DNA from: Candidatus Cloacimonadota bacterium
GTDB taxonomy: Bacteria; Cloacimonadota; Cloacimonadia; Cloacimonadales; WRIO01
DNA: 51,889 bases
Direction: 5' to 3'
NCBI GenBank assembly: GCA_020532185.1
Contig: JAJBBH010000051.1
Span: forward strand, 1 to 51,889
The position numbers were made by a program, and so were the translations under genes. The notes under the pieces were generated by a model. It was not told where the DNA came from. It saw nothing but the letters and a program-made list of their open reading frames with translations, and did no database searches. Shown one piece after another: positions 32,072 to 40,303 of the stretch (position 1 is its first letter; the number at the start of each line of letters is the position of its first letter).

Positions 32072-32836
32072 ATGATTAGTATTAGTATATTATGTGAAAA
32101 TCACGTAGGTTTGAATTTAAAAAGAGATTGCATGGCTGAATGGGGTCTGTCTTTTTTTATCGAAGACAAAAGCACTAAAATACTTTTTGATAGTGGTCAT
32201 ACAAACATCTTTTCAAGAAATGCAAATGTTATGGGATTTGACTTGGATAGTATCGATTGTATTGCCCTTTCTCATCACCATTGGGATCACATTAATGGAC
32301 TATTTCACTGCGAGTTTATTGAAAAAAAAAGACTTATATTACACCCCGAACTTTTGATGCAAATTACTAATGGCGAGCGTAAATACTTGACTAATAAGTT
32401 TAAGATAATCGAGTCTGAGAAAGTGTTTAAACTTGCTGAAAATATCTTCTTTTTGGGTGAAATACCACGTGTTACAAATTTTGAGGCTGGCACATATAAG
32501 GACAAAGCAATGCTGGACGACACAGCTATAGCTATAAAAACACAAAAAGGCGTAGTTGTTGTAACAGGTTGCTCGCATTCTGGTATTTGCAATATCTGCG
32601 AACATGCCAAAAAAGTCACAGGGCAAAGATTACATGCAGTAATAGGTGGTTTTCATTTGACAGAGAATGAGAGGAAATTAGTTGAACAAACAATTGCGTA
32701 TTTTCATCAAGAACAGCCAGACTTTTTATATCCGATGCACTGCGTAGATTTTGCCACATTATCAAAGTTTCATCAAGAGTTTGGCTGCACTTATCTGGGG
32801 TCTGGCGATACAATTGATATAGATAGTGATTTTTAA
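32072..32836 (+). CDS. MBL-fold metallo-hydrolase (COG1237-like)
   Basis: A 254-residue metallo-beta-lactamase-fold protein. The metal motif is H68-x-H70-x-D72-H73 in SHHHWDHINGL. Further marks of the COG1237 group: GCSHSGICNICEHA (about 168-181), VIGGFHL, and PMHCVD near the C-terminus. A characterised member of this group contributes to methanopterin synthesis; most bacterial members have no known substrate. No signal peptide. It has its own promoter and is followed by about 127 bp before mtaB. It is divergent from the cNMP-binding kinase. Confidence 0.88.
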   Translation: MISISILCENHVGLNLKRDCMAEWGLSFFIEDKSTKILFDSGHTNIFSRNANVMGFDLDSIDCIALSHHHWDHINGLFHCEFIEKKRLILHPELLMQITNGERKYLTNKFKIIESEKVFKLAENIFFLGEIPRVTNFEAGTYKDKAMLDDTAIAIKTQKGVVVVTGCSHSGICNICEHAKKVTGQRLHAVIGGFHLTENERKLVEQTIAYFHQEQPDFLYPMHCVDFATLSKFHQEFGCTYLGSGDTIDIDSDF

Positions 32837-32904
32837 GAGTTGGATTTGTTTAAATAAACAATAAAATGAATATTTTACAAAGTTCCGCAAATATAAAAAA
32901 AAGG

Positions 32905-32933
32905 TTGACGTGATATCTTATTGAAAGTATTTT
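32905..32933 (+). promoter_or_regulatory. Promoter for the mtaB operon
   Basis: TTGACG (32905-32910), a 17-bp spacer, TATTTT (32928-32933), 30 bp before the TTG start of mtaB. Confidence 0.6.
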
Positions 32934-32963
32934 GGATTAAAAGAAATATAAAAGGAAACTTAT

Positions 32964-34295
32964 TTGAATAAAGTATATATCGAAACTCTCGGTTGTAAAG
33001 TAAACCAATATGAATCGGCAGCTATAATGGATACCCTTGTAAATATGGGCTTTGAAATAGCTGAAAAGGATATAAATGCTGATATTTTAATCTTAAATTC
33101 ATGTACTGTAACAAATCGTACAGATTTTAAAAGTAGAAATATTATTAGACGTTTTTTGAAGTTGAAATCAGAAAGCCCTGAAAAAATAATAATTGTCAGT
33201 GGTTGTTATTTGCAAAGAGAAAAAGAACAAGCAATCGCACTCGGCGATATTGATGCGTTGGTCGATAATAATAGCAAAAGTACGATACCAAGCATTGTAG
33301 AACAGATTATCTCAAGTAAAAACACGTTTAATAACAAATATCAACAGGCACATGATTTTGTATGTTTTGACGAATTGCCCTCAAGCTCGATGGGCGAAAA
33401 GAGTCGAGCCTTTATTAAAATACAAGATGGCTGTAATTTTTATTGCTCATACTGTGCGATACCCTATGCTCGTGGTAATCCACGCAGTAGAGATCCTGAA
33501 TCGATTTTGCAGCAGGTGAAAGAAATGATGGATAATGGATATCATGAGTTTGTACTCGCTGGTATAAATCAGGGCTTATATGGCATGGATTTTAAAGTAA
33601 AACACCAGTATATTAATAGCCTTGCCGATCTAATACAAGCCATTTGCGATATACCTAACAATAAGAAAATTAGACTGAGTTCTGTAGAGCCACAGCTTTT
33701 TACAAATGAACTATTAAGAGTCCTTTACAACAATGATCAAGTATGCCCTCATTTTCATATACCTCTACAGTCAGGCTCTGATAATATCTTAAAAGCTATG
33801 AAAAGAAAGTACGACACTCATCTATTTCAAAATCTCGTAAATAATCTTGTGCAAAACAAAGCAAATACAGCACTTGGTATCGATGTGATTGTTGGATTTC
33901 CTGGTGAAACTGACGAGCTATTCGAACAAACATACCAATTTTTAAAAGCCCTGCCAATAACATATTTGCATGTGTTTATTTATTCCAAAAGACGGAATAC
34001 TGTTGCTGCAAATATGCCTCATCAGATAAATGGCAAAATAGCAAAAGAAAGAAGCCAAAAGTTAATAGAATTATCTCAAAAAAAGCTGCATGAATATATA
34101 AATAATTTGCTTAATAAAAAAGTTGAATTAACCTGCATTGTCGAGACTTGCGAAGATGGTTATTGTTATGGCATGACAGATCATTTTGTGCGTACTAAGT
34201 TCTTTTGCAAAGATCAAAGCATCGAAAAAGGCAGTTTAATAAGCTTAAATCCAATTAAAGCTGAGAGTGATTACATCTTGGCAGAAATGAAGTAA
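32964..34295 (+). CDS. mtaB: tRNA t6A37 methylthiotransferase MtaB
   Basis: A radical SAM methylthiotransferase that converts t6A at position 37 of ANN-decoding tRNAs to ms2t6A. 443 residues, three domains: an N-terminal UPF0004 domain with cluster cysteines C11, C47 and C81 (TLGCKVNQYES is the MtaB signature), a radical SAM core with C157-x3-C161-x2-C164 (DGCNFYCSYCAIPYARG), and a C-terminal TRAM domain. The start codon is TTG at 32964, with AAGGA seven bases before it; no ATG fits. The next gene starts 2 bp after its stop. Confidence 0.93.
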   Translation: MNKVYIETLGCKVNQYESAAIMDTLVNMGFEIAEKDINADILILNSCTVTNRTDFKSRNIIRRFLKLKSESPEKIIIVSGCYLQREKEQAIALGDIDALVDNNSKSTIPSIVEQIISSKNTFNNKYQQAHDFVCFDELPSSSMGEKSRAFIKIQDGCNFYCSYCAIPYARGNPRSRDPESILQQVKEMMDNGYHEFVLAGINQGLYGMDFKVKHQYINSLADLIQAICDIPNNKKIRLSSVEPQLFTNELLRVLYNNDQVCPHFHIPLQSGSDNILKAMKRKYDTHLFQNLVNNLVQNKANTALGIDVIVGFPGETDELFEQTYQFLKALPITYLHVFIYSKRRNTVAANMPHQINGKIAKERSQKLIELSQKKLHEYINNLLNKKVELTCIVETCEDGYCYGMTDHFVRTKFFCKDQSIEKGSLISLNPIKAESDYILAEMK

Positions 34296-34297
34296 TA

Positions 34298-35023
34298 ATG
34301 ATAGAAATAAAACAGATGAGCGTAGATTTGGGTGGCAAATCAATTCTTGAGAATGTAAGTGTGAATATCAAAGATAATTGCAATACCATGATCTTGGGCA
34401 AAAGTGGTAGTGGAAAGAGTGTCTTAATGAAGTCAGCAATCGGCTTTTTCCCTTTAAAACACGGCAATGTCTATATTGATGGTCATTGTATTAATAAGCT
34501 TAAACGCAAAGCTTTGAGTGAAATAAGAGTAAATATCGGATATTTATTTCAAAATGCTGCCTTGTTTGACTCGATGAACGTCTATCAAAATGTGGCATTT
34601 CCATTGATTGAACACAAGAAATACAGCACAGAACAAGAGGTGGTAAATCGTGTTCAAAAAGCATTGTCTGCTGTACAGCTCGATGATGTAATGTATAAAA
34701 TGCCTGCTGATTTAAGCGGTGGTATGCGTAAAAGAGTTGGCTTAGCCAGATCAATTATCATGGATCCAAAATATATAATTTACGACGAGCCCACATCAGG
34801 GCTTGATCCCGTAACAGCCTCTGAAATAATTGGGTTAATCGGCACTCTACAAAAGCAATTTCAAATGACCAGCATCGTAATCACGCATGACATTGCAGTA
34901 GTTGAGAGGCTTGGAGAAAATATCGTAATGCTTAGTGATCGTCAACTTGCTTTTTCTGGAAATTATGATGAGTTTAAAAAGTCAGAAGTGGCGGTTGTGA
35001 AAGAGTTTTTGTCGTTTTTTTAA
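34298..35023 (+). CDS. ABC transporter ATPase, MlaF-like
   Basis: A 241-residue ABC ATPase. Walker A GKSGSGKS (34-41), Q-loop FQNAALFDSM, signature LSGGM (139-143), Walker B IIYDEP (160-165), then SGLDPVTA and a late ITHD switch. The LSGGMRKRVGLARSI wording and FQNAALFDSMNVYQNVAFPL are typical of MlaF/Ttg2A, the ATPase of the phospholipid/mce transport system that maintains outer-membrane asymmetry. The permease (MlaE) and MCE protein (MlaD) genes usually adjacent are not in this window, so the partner is encoded elsewhere or the role differs. It follows mtaB by 2 bp. Confidence 0.88.
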   Translation: MIEIKQMSVDLGGKSILENVSVNIKDNCNTMILGKSGSGKSVLMKSAIGFFPLKHGNVYIDGHCINKLKRKALSEIRVNIGYLFQNAALFDSMNVYQNVAFPLIEHKKYSTEQEVVNRVQKALSAVQLDDVMYKMPADLSGGMRKRVGLARSIIMDPKYIIYDEPTSGLDPVTASEIIGLIGTLQKQFQMTSIVITHDIAVVERLGENIVMLSDRQLAFSGNYDEFKKSEVAVVKEFLSFF

Positions 35024-35048
35024 TGAATATTAGAATTGGGGGAAAGAA

Positions 35049-35771
35049 ATGAAAACAAATTATAGTTTAAATAAAGACGATTTTGTGGTTGTTCTTACAG
35101 GTGCAGGAATAAGTGCAGAATCTGGTATTAAAACCTTTAGAGATAGTGATGGCTTGTGGGAGAATCACCCAGTCGAGGAAGTTGCAACTCCTCAGGGCTA
35201 TCGAGCAAACCCCAAGCTTGTTTGGGAGTTTTATAAACAAAGATACAATCAGTTAAGCGAGGTTGAGCCAAATCCAGGTCATTTTGCATTAGCAAAGCTC
35301 GAAGAATTTCTTGGAGAAAGATTTTGCTTAATCACGCAAAATGTCGATGATTTACATCGTCGAGCAGGCACAAAAAACCTGCTGGAGATGCATGGTCAGT
35401 TGACAAGCTGTTTTTGTACAAAATGCAACGAACACTTTGCTGTGAAGGACATTGATTTAGACAAAGATATACCACCATGCTTGTCTTGCGATGGCTTATT
35501 AAGACCAGATATTGTCTGGTTTGGTGAAATGCCATATTTTATGGACCAAATCGATGAAGCATTGAGAAAGGCAACATTATTTATGACAATAGGAACGAGT
35601 GGACAAGTGTATCCTGCGGCACAATTCCTTCTTTTAGCACGCTCATACGGAATTAGAACTTTGGGCGTAAACCTTACCGAACCGGAAAATAGAAGCTTTA
35701 TCGAAGAGTTTCATCGTGGAAAATCAGGAGAAGTATTACCAGAGCTTATTGACTTGTTAATAAAGGAGTAA
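35049..35771 (+). CDS. cobB: NAD-dependent protein deacylase, sirtuin class III-like
   Basis: An NAD-consuming lysine deacylase of 240 residues. NAD-binding GAGISAESGIKTFRD (18-31), TQNVDDLH (97-103) and catalytic His115 in EMHGQL are clear. The zinc site is C123-x2-C126 and C144-x2-C147. Residues Y62 and R65 in FYKQRYNQL match the Tyr-x-x-Arg pair that, in SIRT5 and E. coli CobB, recognises negatively charged acyl groups; removal of succinyl or malonyl groups is thus plausible alongside deacetylation. It follows the ATPase by 25 bp with a GGGGG-type ribosome binding site, and the next gene starts 2 bp after it. Confidence 0.92.
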   Translation: MKTNYSLNKDDFVVVLTGAGISAESGIKTFRDSDGLWENHPVEEVATPQGYRANPKLVWEFYKQRYNQLSEVEPNPGHFALAKLEEFLGERFCLITQNVDDLHRRAGTKNLLEMHGQLTSCFCTKCNEHFAVKDIDLDKDIPPCLSCDGLLRPDIVWFGEMPYFMDQIDEALRKATLFMTIGTSGQVYPAAQFLLLARSYGIRTLGVNLTEPENRSFIEEFHRGKSGEVLPELIDLLIKE

Positions 35772-35773
35772 AC

Positions 35774-36622
35774 ATGGCAAAGTTTTTAATCACAGGCGGC
35801 GATGGAATGTTTGCGTATGCAATCAAAGAACATCCTTTTTTTGCTGAACATACAAGTTATGGATCCAAAGACTTCAATCTTCTCAATTACCAACAAATGG
35901 AAGAGCAAATCCAAAAAGATAAGCCTGAATATCTGATTAATTGTGCAGCATACACAAATGTTACAAAAGCTGAAACCGAGCAAGAGCTTGCTTATAAAGT
36001 TAATGCAGAGGCAGTGAAAGATTTGACTGAATTGTCAAACAAATATGACTTTCGCTTAGTTCAGATAAGCACTGATTTTGTGTTCAAAGGAAATGACTAT
36101 ATTGCAAAGAAAGAAAGCGACCCAATAGATCCAGTAAATATTTATGGTGAGTCAAAAGCAGTAGGGGAAGTTTTTGTAATAAGCCATGCTCATAACTGTC
36201 TGATTTTTCGCGTATCTTGGCTTTTTGGTCCCAAAGGCAACAACTTTATTTCGAATATTGCTGAGCTGATTAAAACAAGAGATGAGCTTAATGTCATATC
36301 TGATCAATATGGCAGATTGACCTACACTATCGATGCAGCTGATGCCCTTGCAAAGCTGATAAAAAATAGTGCTACTGGCATCTATCATTTTGCGAATGAG
36401 GGAATTGCCTCAAGATTTCAAATCGCCTTAGATATCGAGCTATTGCTGAATAAATATGGCTTTGCAACAAAAAGCTTTATCAAACCTATTTTGGCAAAAG
36501 AGTATATAGATAAAACACCACGTCCAACTTTCTCTATTCTTGATACAGAAAAGATCGAAAAAACCCTTGATATAAAAATTCGAAACTGGAAAGAAGCCTT
36601 AGCTGATTTTCTAAAAGTATAA
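35774..36622 (+). CDS. RmlD-like dTDP-4-dehydrorhamnose reductase / SDR
   Basis: An extended SDR protein of 282 residues resembling RmlD. Rossmann motif T7-G-G-D-G-M, INCAAYTNV, ISTDFVFKG (98-106), catalytic Y124-x3-K128 in YGESK, and the RmlD-type FRVSWLFGPKGNNF. RmlD makes dTDP-L-rhamnose for cell-surface glycans, but rmlA, rmlB and rmlC are absent here and the neighbour is a sirtuin, so the substrate is not assured. GGAG precedes the ATG. Last gene of the mtaB operon; the PAS kinase begins 93 bp later. Confidence 0.85.
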   Translation: MAKFLITGGDGMFAYAIKEHPFFAEHTSYGSKDFNLLNYQQMEEQIQKDKPEYLINCAAYTNVTKAETEQELAYKVNAEAVKDLTELSNKYDFRLVQISTDFVFKGNDYIAKKESDPIDPVNIYGESKAVGEVFVISHAHNCLIFRVSWLFGPKGNNFISNIAELIKTRDELNVISDQYGRLTYTIDAADALAKLIKNSATGIYHFANEGIASRFQIALDIELLLNKYGFATKSFIKPILAKEYIDKTPRPTFSILDTEKIEKTLDIKIRNWKEALADFLKV

Positions 36623-36715
36623 TAGGCAGCATTTTTCTTCTATTCAAACTAATAAATAAAACAATATTTGCTTTTTATGAAAAATAGTTTATTGTATTAA
36701 TAAGAGGATTTATAA

Positions 36716-37855
36716 ATGGTAATTACAACATATTTTGCAAGCGCGGAAAGATCTCCGCAAAGCGTCATTTTCAAAAATAATGATTTATTAAAAAAGCAAA
36801 CTAATATTGCCAATATGCTCGAGGCAATTCCTACTCCAGTTGTTTTGCTAAACAGGCATATGCAGGCAGTATATTGCAATCAATCATTTTTTAAATTATT
36901 AGACAATTACGAAGAGAATGAAATGCTTGGCAAAAGGCTTGGCGAGATTGTCATGTGTGAAAACAGCCAAGAGGGTCCATCAGGATGCGGTACTCATCAA
37001 TTTTGCAAATACTGCCCAGCATTGTCTACTATTATGGATGGTTTAGACGGAAAAAAAGCACAACAAGAATGCAGGATTAGCACTCTTGTGGATGGGAAGC
37101 ATGACTTTCTTGAGCTAAAAGTAAGCTCAAGCCCTATCTCATTAGATGGTGATAACTACGTATGTCTTGCAGTTCAAGATGTCTCAAGTATCAAACGCCA
37201 GTACTTGATGGAGCGTATTTTTATTCACGATATCGCAAATACAGCCACAATTATCCAAGTAACATCTGACTTATTAAAAAACATTTATGCTAATGAAAAA
37301 ACTTCCTATTTTGATAATCTTGCAAGTGTCTCAACACAGCTTTCTGAAGAAATTAAGTCGCATAGAGACTTACTTTTAGCTGAAAGTGATGAACTTAAAG
37401 TAAGTTTTGCAACTGTTGAATCAAGTCTTGGCTTGTTAAAAGTGTTTAGAGATAAGTATCTGGTGCACGAGATTGCCAAAGATAAAGACTTGATAATCAG
37501 CAAAGATTCAAAAGATATCGAATTTAGAACTGACGTTGCTTTGCTGAAAAGAGTCTATAGTAATATGGTCAAAAATGCTCTTGAAGCAGCGGTTGCTGGA
37601 GATAAAGTTGTTATTGGTTGCACAAAATCCGAAGAAGGTAAAATATGCTTTTTTACTAAAAACCCACAAGTTATTAGTAAAGAAATAAAAGAAAAACTCT
37701 TTGTCCCTTATGTCTCAACAAAAGGTGCTAATCGTGGTTTAGGCACTTATAGTATCAAGCTCTTAACAGAAAACTACCTACGAGGCACTGTACATGTAGA
37801 GTCAGAAGAAGGTTTGGGAACGACCTTTTCCGTAAGCCTACCAATAAAAGGCTAA
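36716..37855 (+). CDS. PAS histidine kinase with cysteine cluster
   Basis: A soluble sensor kinase of 379 residues. Residues about 33-160 form a PAS domain interrupted by a cysteine-rich loop: C81, C91, C97 and C100 (C-x9-C-x5-C-x2-C, GCGTHQFCKYCPA). This pattern recurs in PAS kinases of other bacteria and could bind a metal, an iron-sulfur centre or sense redox; that is inference. The phospho-acceptor is H171 in FIHDIANT, a short HisKA variant. The ATPase part has MVKNALEA and G-A-N-R-G-L-G-T-Y-S-I. No membrane segment and no response regulator beside it. AGAGG precedes the ATG. A bidirectional terminator follows. Confidence 0.9.
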   Translation: MVITTYFASAERSPQSVIFKNNDLLKKQTNIANMLEAIPTPVVLLNRHMQAVYCNQSFFKLLDNYEENEMLGKRLGEIVMCENSQEGPSGCGTHQFCKYCPALSTIMDGLDGKKAQQECRISTLVDGKHDFLELKVSSSPISLDGDNYVCLAVQDVSSIKRQYLMERIFIHDIANTATIIQVTSDLLKNIYANEKTSYFDNLASVSTQLSEEIKSHRDLLLAESDELKVSFATVESSLGLLKVFRDKYLVHEIAKDKDLIISKDSKDIEFRTDVALLKRVYSNMVKNALEAAVAGDKVVIGCTKSEEGKICFFTKNPQVISKEIKEKLFVPYVSTKGANRGLGTYSIKLLTENYLRGTVHVESEEGLGTTFSVSLPIKG

Positions 37856-37870
37856 AAGTCTTATAAAGAA

Positions 37871-37897
37871 AAACTCCCTTAAAAGGGAGTTTTTTTT
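37871..37897. terminator. Bidirectional terminator between the PAS kinase and aspS
   Basis: Stem AAACTCCC (37871-37878) with GGGAGTTT (37885-37892). The plus strand continues with seven or more T; the minus strand reads TTTTTCTTT. It serves both convergent genes. Confidence 0.88.
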
Positions 37898-37910
37898 ATA
37901 TCTTTATTTT

Positions 37911-39695
37911 TCAATCTTCTTTAATAACAATCCCCAACTCTTTCAACTGTTTGTCATCAACAAATGAAGGGCATTGGCTCATCAAATCAACTGCTCGCAG
38001 AGTTTTTGGAAATGCTATCACATCACGAAGTGATTCTGCTTTTGTCAAGATCATGACCAGTCTATCGAGCCCTGGTGCAATTCCGCCATGTGGAGGTGTG
38101 CCATATTTCAGGGCATTGATAAAAAAGCCAAACTTATCAGCGAGGTCTTCTTCTTTAAACCCAAGCACATCAAATATTTTCTTTTGAATATCCCAGCGAT
38201 GGCATCTAATACTGCCAGAAGAAAGTTCCATACCATTACACACCATATCGTATAACTGACCTTTTATCTCGCCATATTTACTCTCATCATCGAGATATGG
38301 GATATGCTCTTCTTTTGGCAAAGAAAACATATGATGAGCTGGCTCCCATCTTTTATTATCATCGTCATATTCAAATAAGGGGAAATCTGTAATCCAGCAG
38401 AATGCAAAGTCATTTTCATCATAAAGCTTCAGCTCTTTACCAAAGTGGTTTCTGATACCTGCAAGCACTTTATAGACAATCTTATTGGTGTCTGCAGCAA
38501 ACAAAATCAAATCATTTGCTTCTGCCTTGCTCTTTTCTTTGATAGCATTTATTTCTTCTTCGCTTAAAAACTTTGTAATACCGCCGTCAAAGCCTGTCTC
38601 TGTTACCTTTACAAATGCTAAGCCTTTACCGTCAAGATGTTTGGCTATTGCTGTCAACTCGTCAATTTGTTTACGACTATAATGTGCACAATTTGGTGCC
38701 ACAACGCATCTCACTGAGCCTTTAGCCTCAAGTGCTGACTTGAACACTTGAAATTCTGAATTAGCTATACAGTCAGACACATCAACCAATTCCATGCCAA
38801 AGCGCAAGTCAGGTTTATCAATCCCAAACCTATCCATAGCTTCTTGCCAGGTAAGCCTTATAAATGGAGATTTCAAATCATAGTTGATCACTTTTTTAAA
38901 GATATAAGCAAAAAGACCTTCCATAAGCTCAAATATCTCGTCTTGTGTCGCAAAGCTCATCTCTATATCAAGTTGTGTAAACTCTGGTTGCCTATCTGCA
39001 CGCAAGTCTTCATCACGAAAGCAGCGTGCTATTTGAAAATATCTATCCATACCAGATATCATCAATAACTGTTTATAAATTTGAGGTGATTGTGGCAAAG
39101 CAAAGAATTTACCTCGATGAACACGGCTTGGCACGAGATAGTCTCTTGCTCCTTCTGGTGTGCTTTTCATCAAAATAGGTGTTTCAATCTCATAAAAAGA
39201 CTCTTTAGATAAATATTCTCTTATTGCTAAAGTGATATCATGTCTCATAATTAAGTTTTTCTGTAAAACTTGTCGCCTCAAATCAAGATATCTGTATGTA
39301 AGCCGCAAATCTTCTTCTGCCAACACATTATCATCGAGCTGTATTGGCAAAGGTGCACTATCATTCAATAATAATGCCTCATTAACCAACAACTCAATCA
39401 TCCCGGTTTTCATATTTGGGTTTGCATTTTTACCTTCTCTTGGGCGAACTAAACCTCTCACCGCAATCACAAATTCATTTCTTACACCTTTTGCAATCTC
39501 ATAAGGCTGCTTTATTTCGGGTGCAAATACACATTGCACAATACCTCTTACATCACGTAAGTCAATAAAAATTAAGGCTCCTAAGTCTCTTCTGCGATGC
39601 ACCCAGCCCATCAGGACAATCTCTTTTCCCTCTAAGGTCTCATTTATATCTCCACAGTAATTAGTTCGTTTCCAATTACTCATTAAGTTTAACAT
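37911..39695 (-). CDS. aspS: Aspartyl-tRNA synthetase
   Basis: Class II aminoacyl-tRNA synthetase of 594 residues, the usual bacterial length. An N-terminal OB-fold anticodon-binding domain (VLMGWVHRRRDLGALIFIDLRD), the class II motif 2 RCFRDEDLRADRQPEFTQLD, a bacterial insertion (GAD-like) domain at about 285-410, and motif 3 GIAPGLDRLVMIL. Both discriminating (Asp only) and non-discriminating (Asp/Asn) forms share this fold; which one applies cannot be settled here. The first ATG has GAGG five bases upstream; a second in-frame ATG four codons in is less likely. Last gene of the gyrB-gyrA-lipoprotein-aspS series. Confidence 0.97.
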   Translation of the reverse strand: MLNLMSNWKRTNYCGDINETLEGKEIVLMGWVHRRRDLGALIFIDLRDVRGIVQCVFAPEIKQPYEIAKGVRNEFVIAVRGLVRPREGKNANPNMKTGMIELLVNEALLLNDSAPLPIQLDDNVLAEEDLRLTYRYLDLRRQVLQKNLIMRHDITLAIREYLSKESFYEIETPILMKSTPEGARDYLVPSRVHRGKFFALPQSPQIYKQLLMISGMDRYFQIARCFRDEDLRADRQPEFTQLDIEMSFATQDEIFELMEGLFAYIFKKVINYDLKSPFIRLTWQEAMDRFGIDKPDLRFGMELVDVSDCIANSEFQVFKSALEAKGSVRCVVAPNCAHYSRKQIDELTAIAKHLDGKGLAFVKVTETGFDGGITKFLSEEEINAIKEKSKAEANDLILFAADTNKIVYKVLAGIRNHFGKELKLYDENDFAFCWITDFPLFEYDDDNKRWEPAHHMFSLPKEEHIPYLDDESKYGEIKGQLYDMVCNGMELSSGSIRCHRWDIQKKIFDVLGFKEEDLADKFGFFINALKYGTPPHGGIAPGLDRLVMILTKAESLRDVIAFPKTLRAVDLMSQCPSFVDDKQLKELGIVIKED

Positions 39696-39712
39696 ATAAA
39701 CCTCACTTCAAT

Positions 39713-40303
39713 TTATTTTATTCTCTGAAAAGTAATCTCTTTATTATTAAACACAAATATCAGCTGTTTTACACTTCCCTTAACTTTGGGAAAATAGATA
39801 ACACCTTGCTTCGAAGCACGTGGCAATATCTCTCCAAAAGCGAATGAATCAAGCATAATATTCCTTTGCACCAAAGCCCTTTTTTGCAATATTTGTTGCT
39901 GTGTCTGTGCTGACATCAAAAAGCGGTCAATATACAGTTCTTCATTTTGCATCATTATATCCAACACATATTCATAATCTTGTACGTCAACTTGATTCCT
40001 ATCCTCATCTAACAAGGCAAAACTTGATGGCGATATTTTATATGCTGTATCTGTATTATTTTGAACCTTTACCCAAAATGTCGAATAATGATCTGATAAA
40101 TACTGCGGCTCTTTAACCCACATTTGCTCCGCAACTGTAAGAACTATATCATTTTCTTTGTAAATAGCGATATCATCACTTACAATCAAGCCAGGAGCTT
40201 GCACTGGAAGAAACTTTGTAGCACAAGCTGTAAATAGCAGAGCAATAGCGATATACAGGCAGCATAAAAACTGCCTGCTATATCTTTTAAAACTTTTATT
40301 CAT
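39713..40303 (-). CDS. Small unknown lipoprotein
   Basis: A lipoprotein of about 196 residues. I choose the ATG at 40303: it gives a normal signal (n-region NKSFKRYSRQ, hydrophobic core, lipobox F-T-A-C) and an 8-bp overlap with the end of gyrA. The frame is open to 40333, which would add a charged decapeptide and a 38-bp overlap. The mature part is predicted beta-rich (a sandwich of short strands with TFWVKVQNNTDTAYKISPSSFALLD), resembling DUF-type lipoproteins whose domain looks like an immunoglobulin fold. I recognise no catalytic motif. Between gyrA and aspS, co-transcribed (17-bp gap). Confidence 0.75.
   Translation of the reverse strand: MNKSFKRYSRQFLCCLYIAIALLFTACATKFLPVQAPGLIVSDDIAIYKENDIVLTVAEQMWVKEPQYLSDHYSTFWVKVQNNTDTAYKISPSSFALLDEDRNQVDVQDYEYVLDIMMQNEELYIDRFLMSAQTQQQILQKRALVQRNIMLDSFAFGEILPRASKQGVIYFPKVKGSVKQLIFVFNNKEITFQRIK

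Noticed and set aside
30768-37855. Defence island or toxin-antitoxin system around the kinases and sirtuin
   Set aside because: The sirtuin is a plain deacylase without fused defence domains, and the neighbours are tRNA modification, transport and sugar genes; no nuclease, toxin or phage gene is present.
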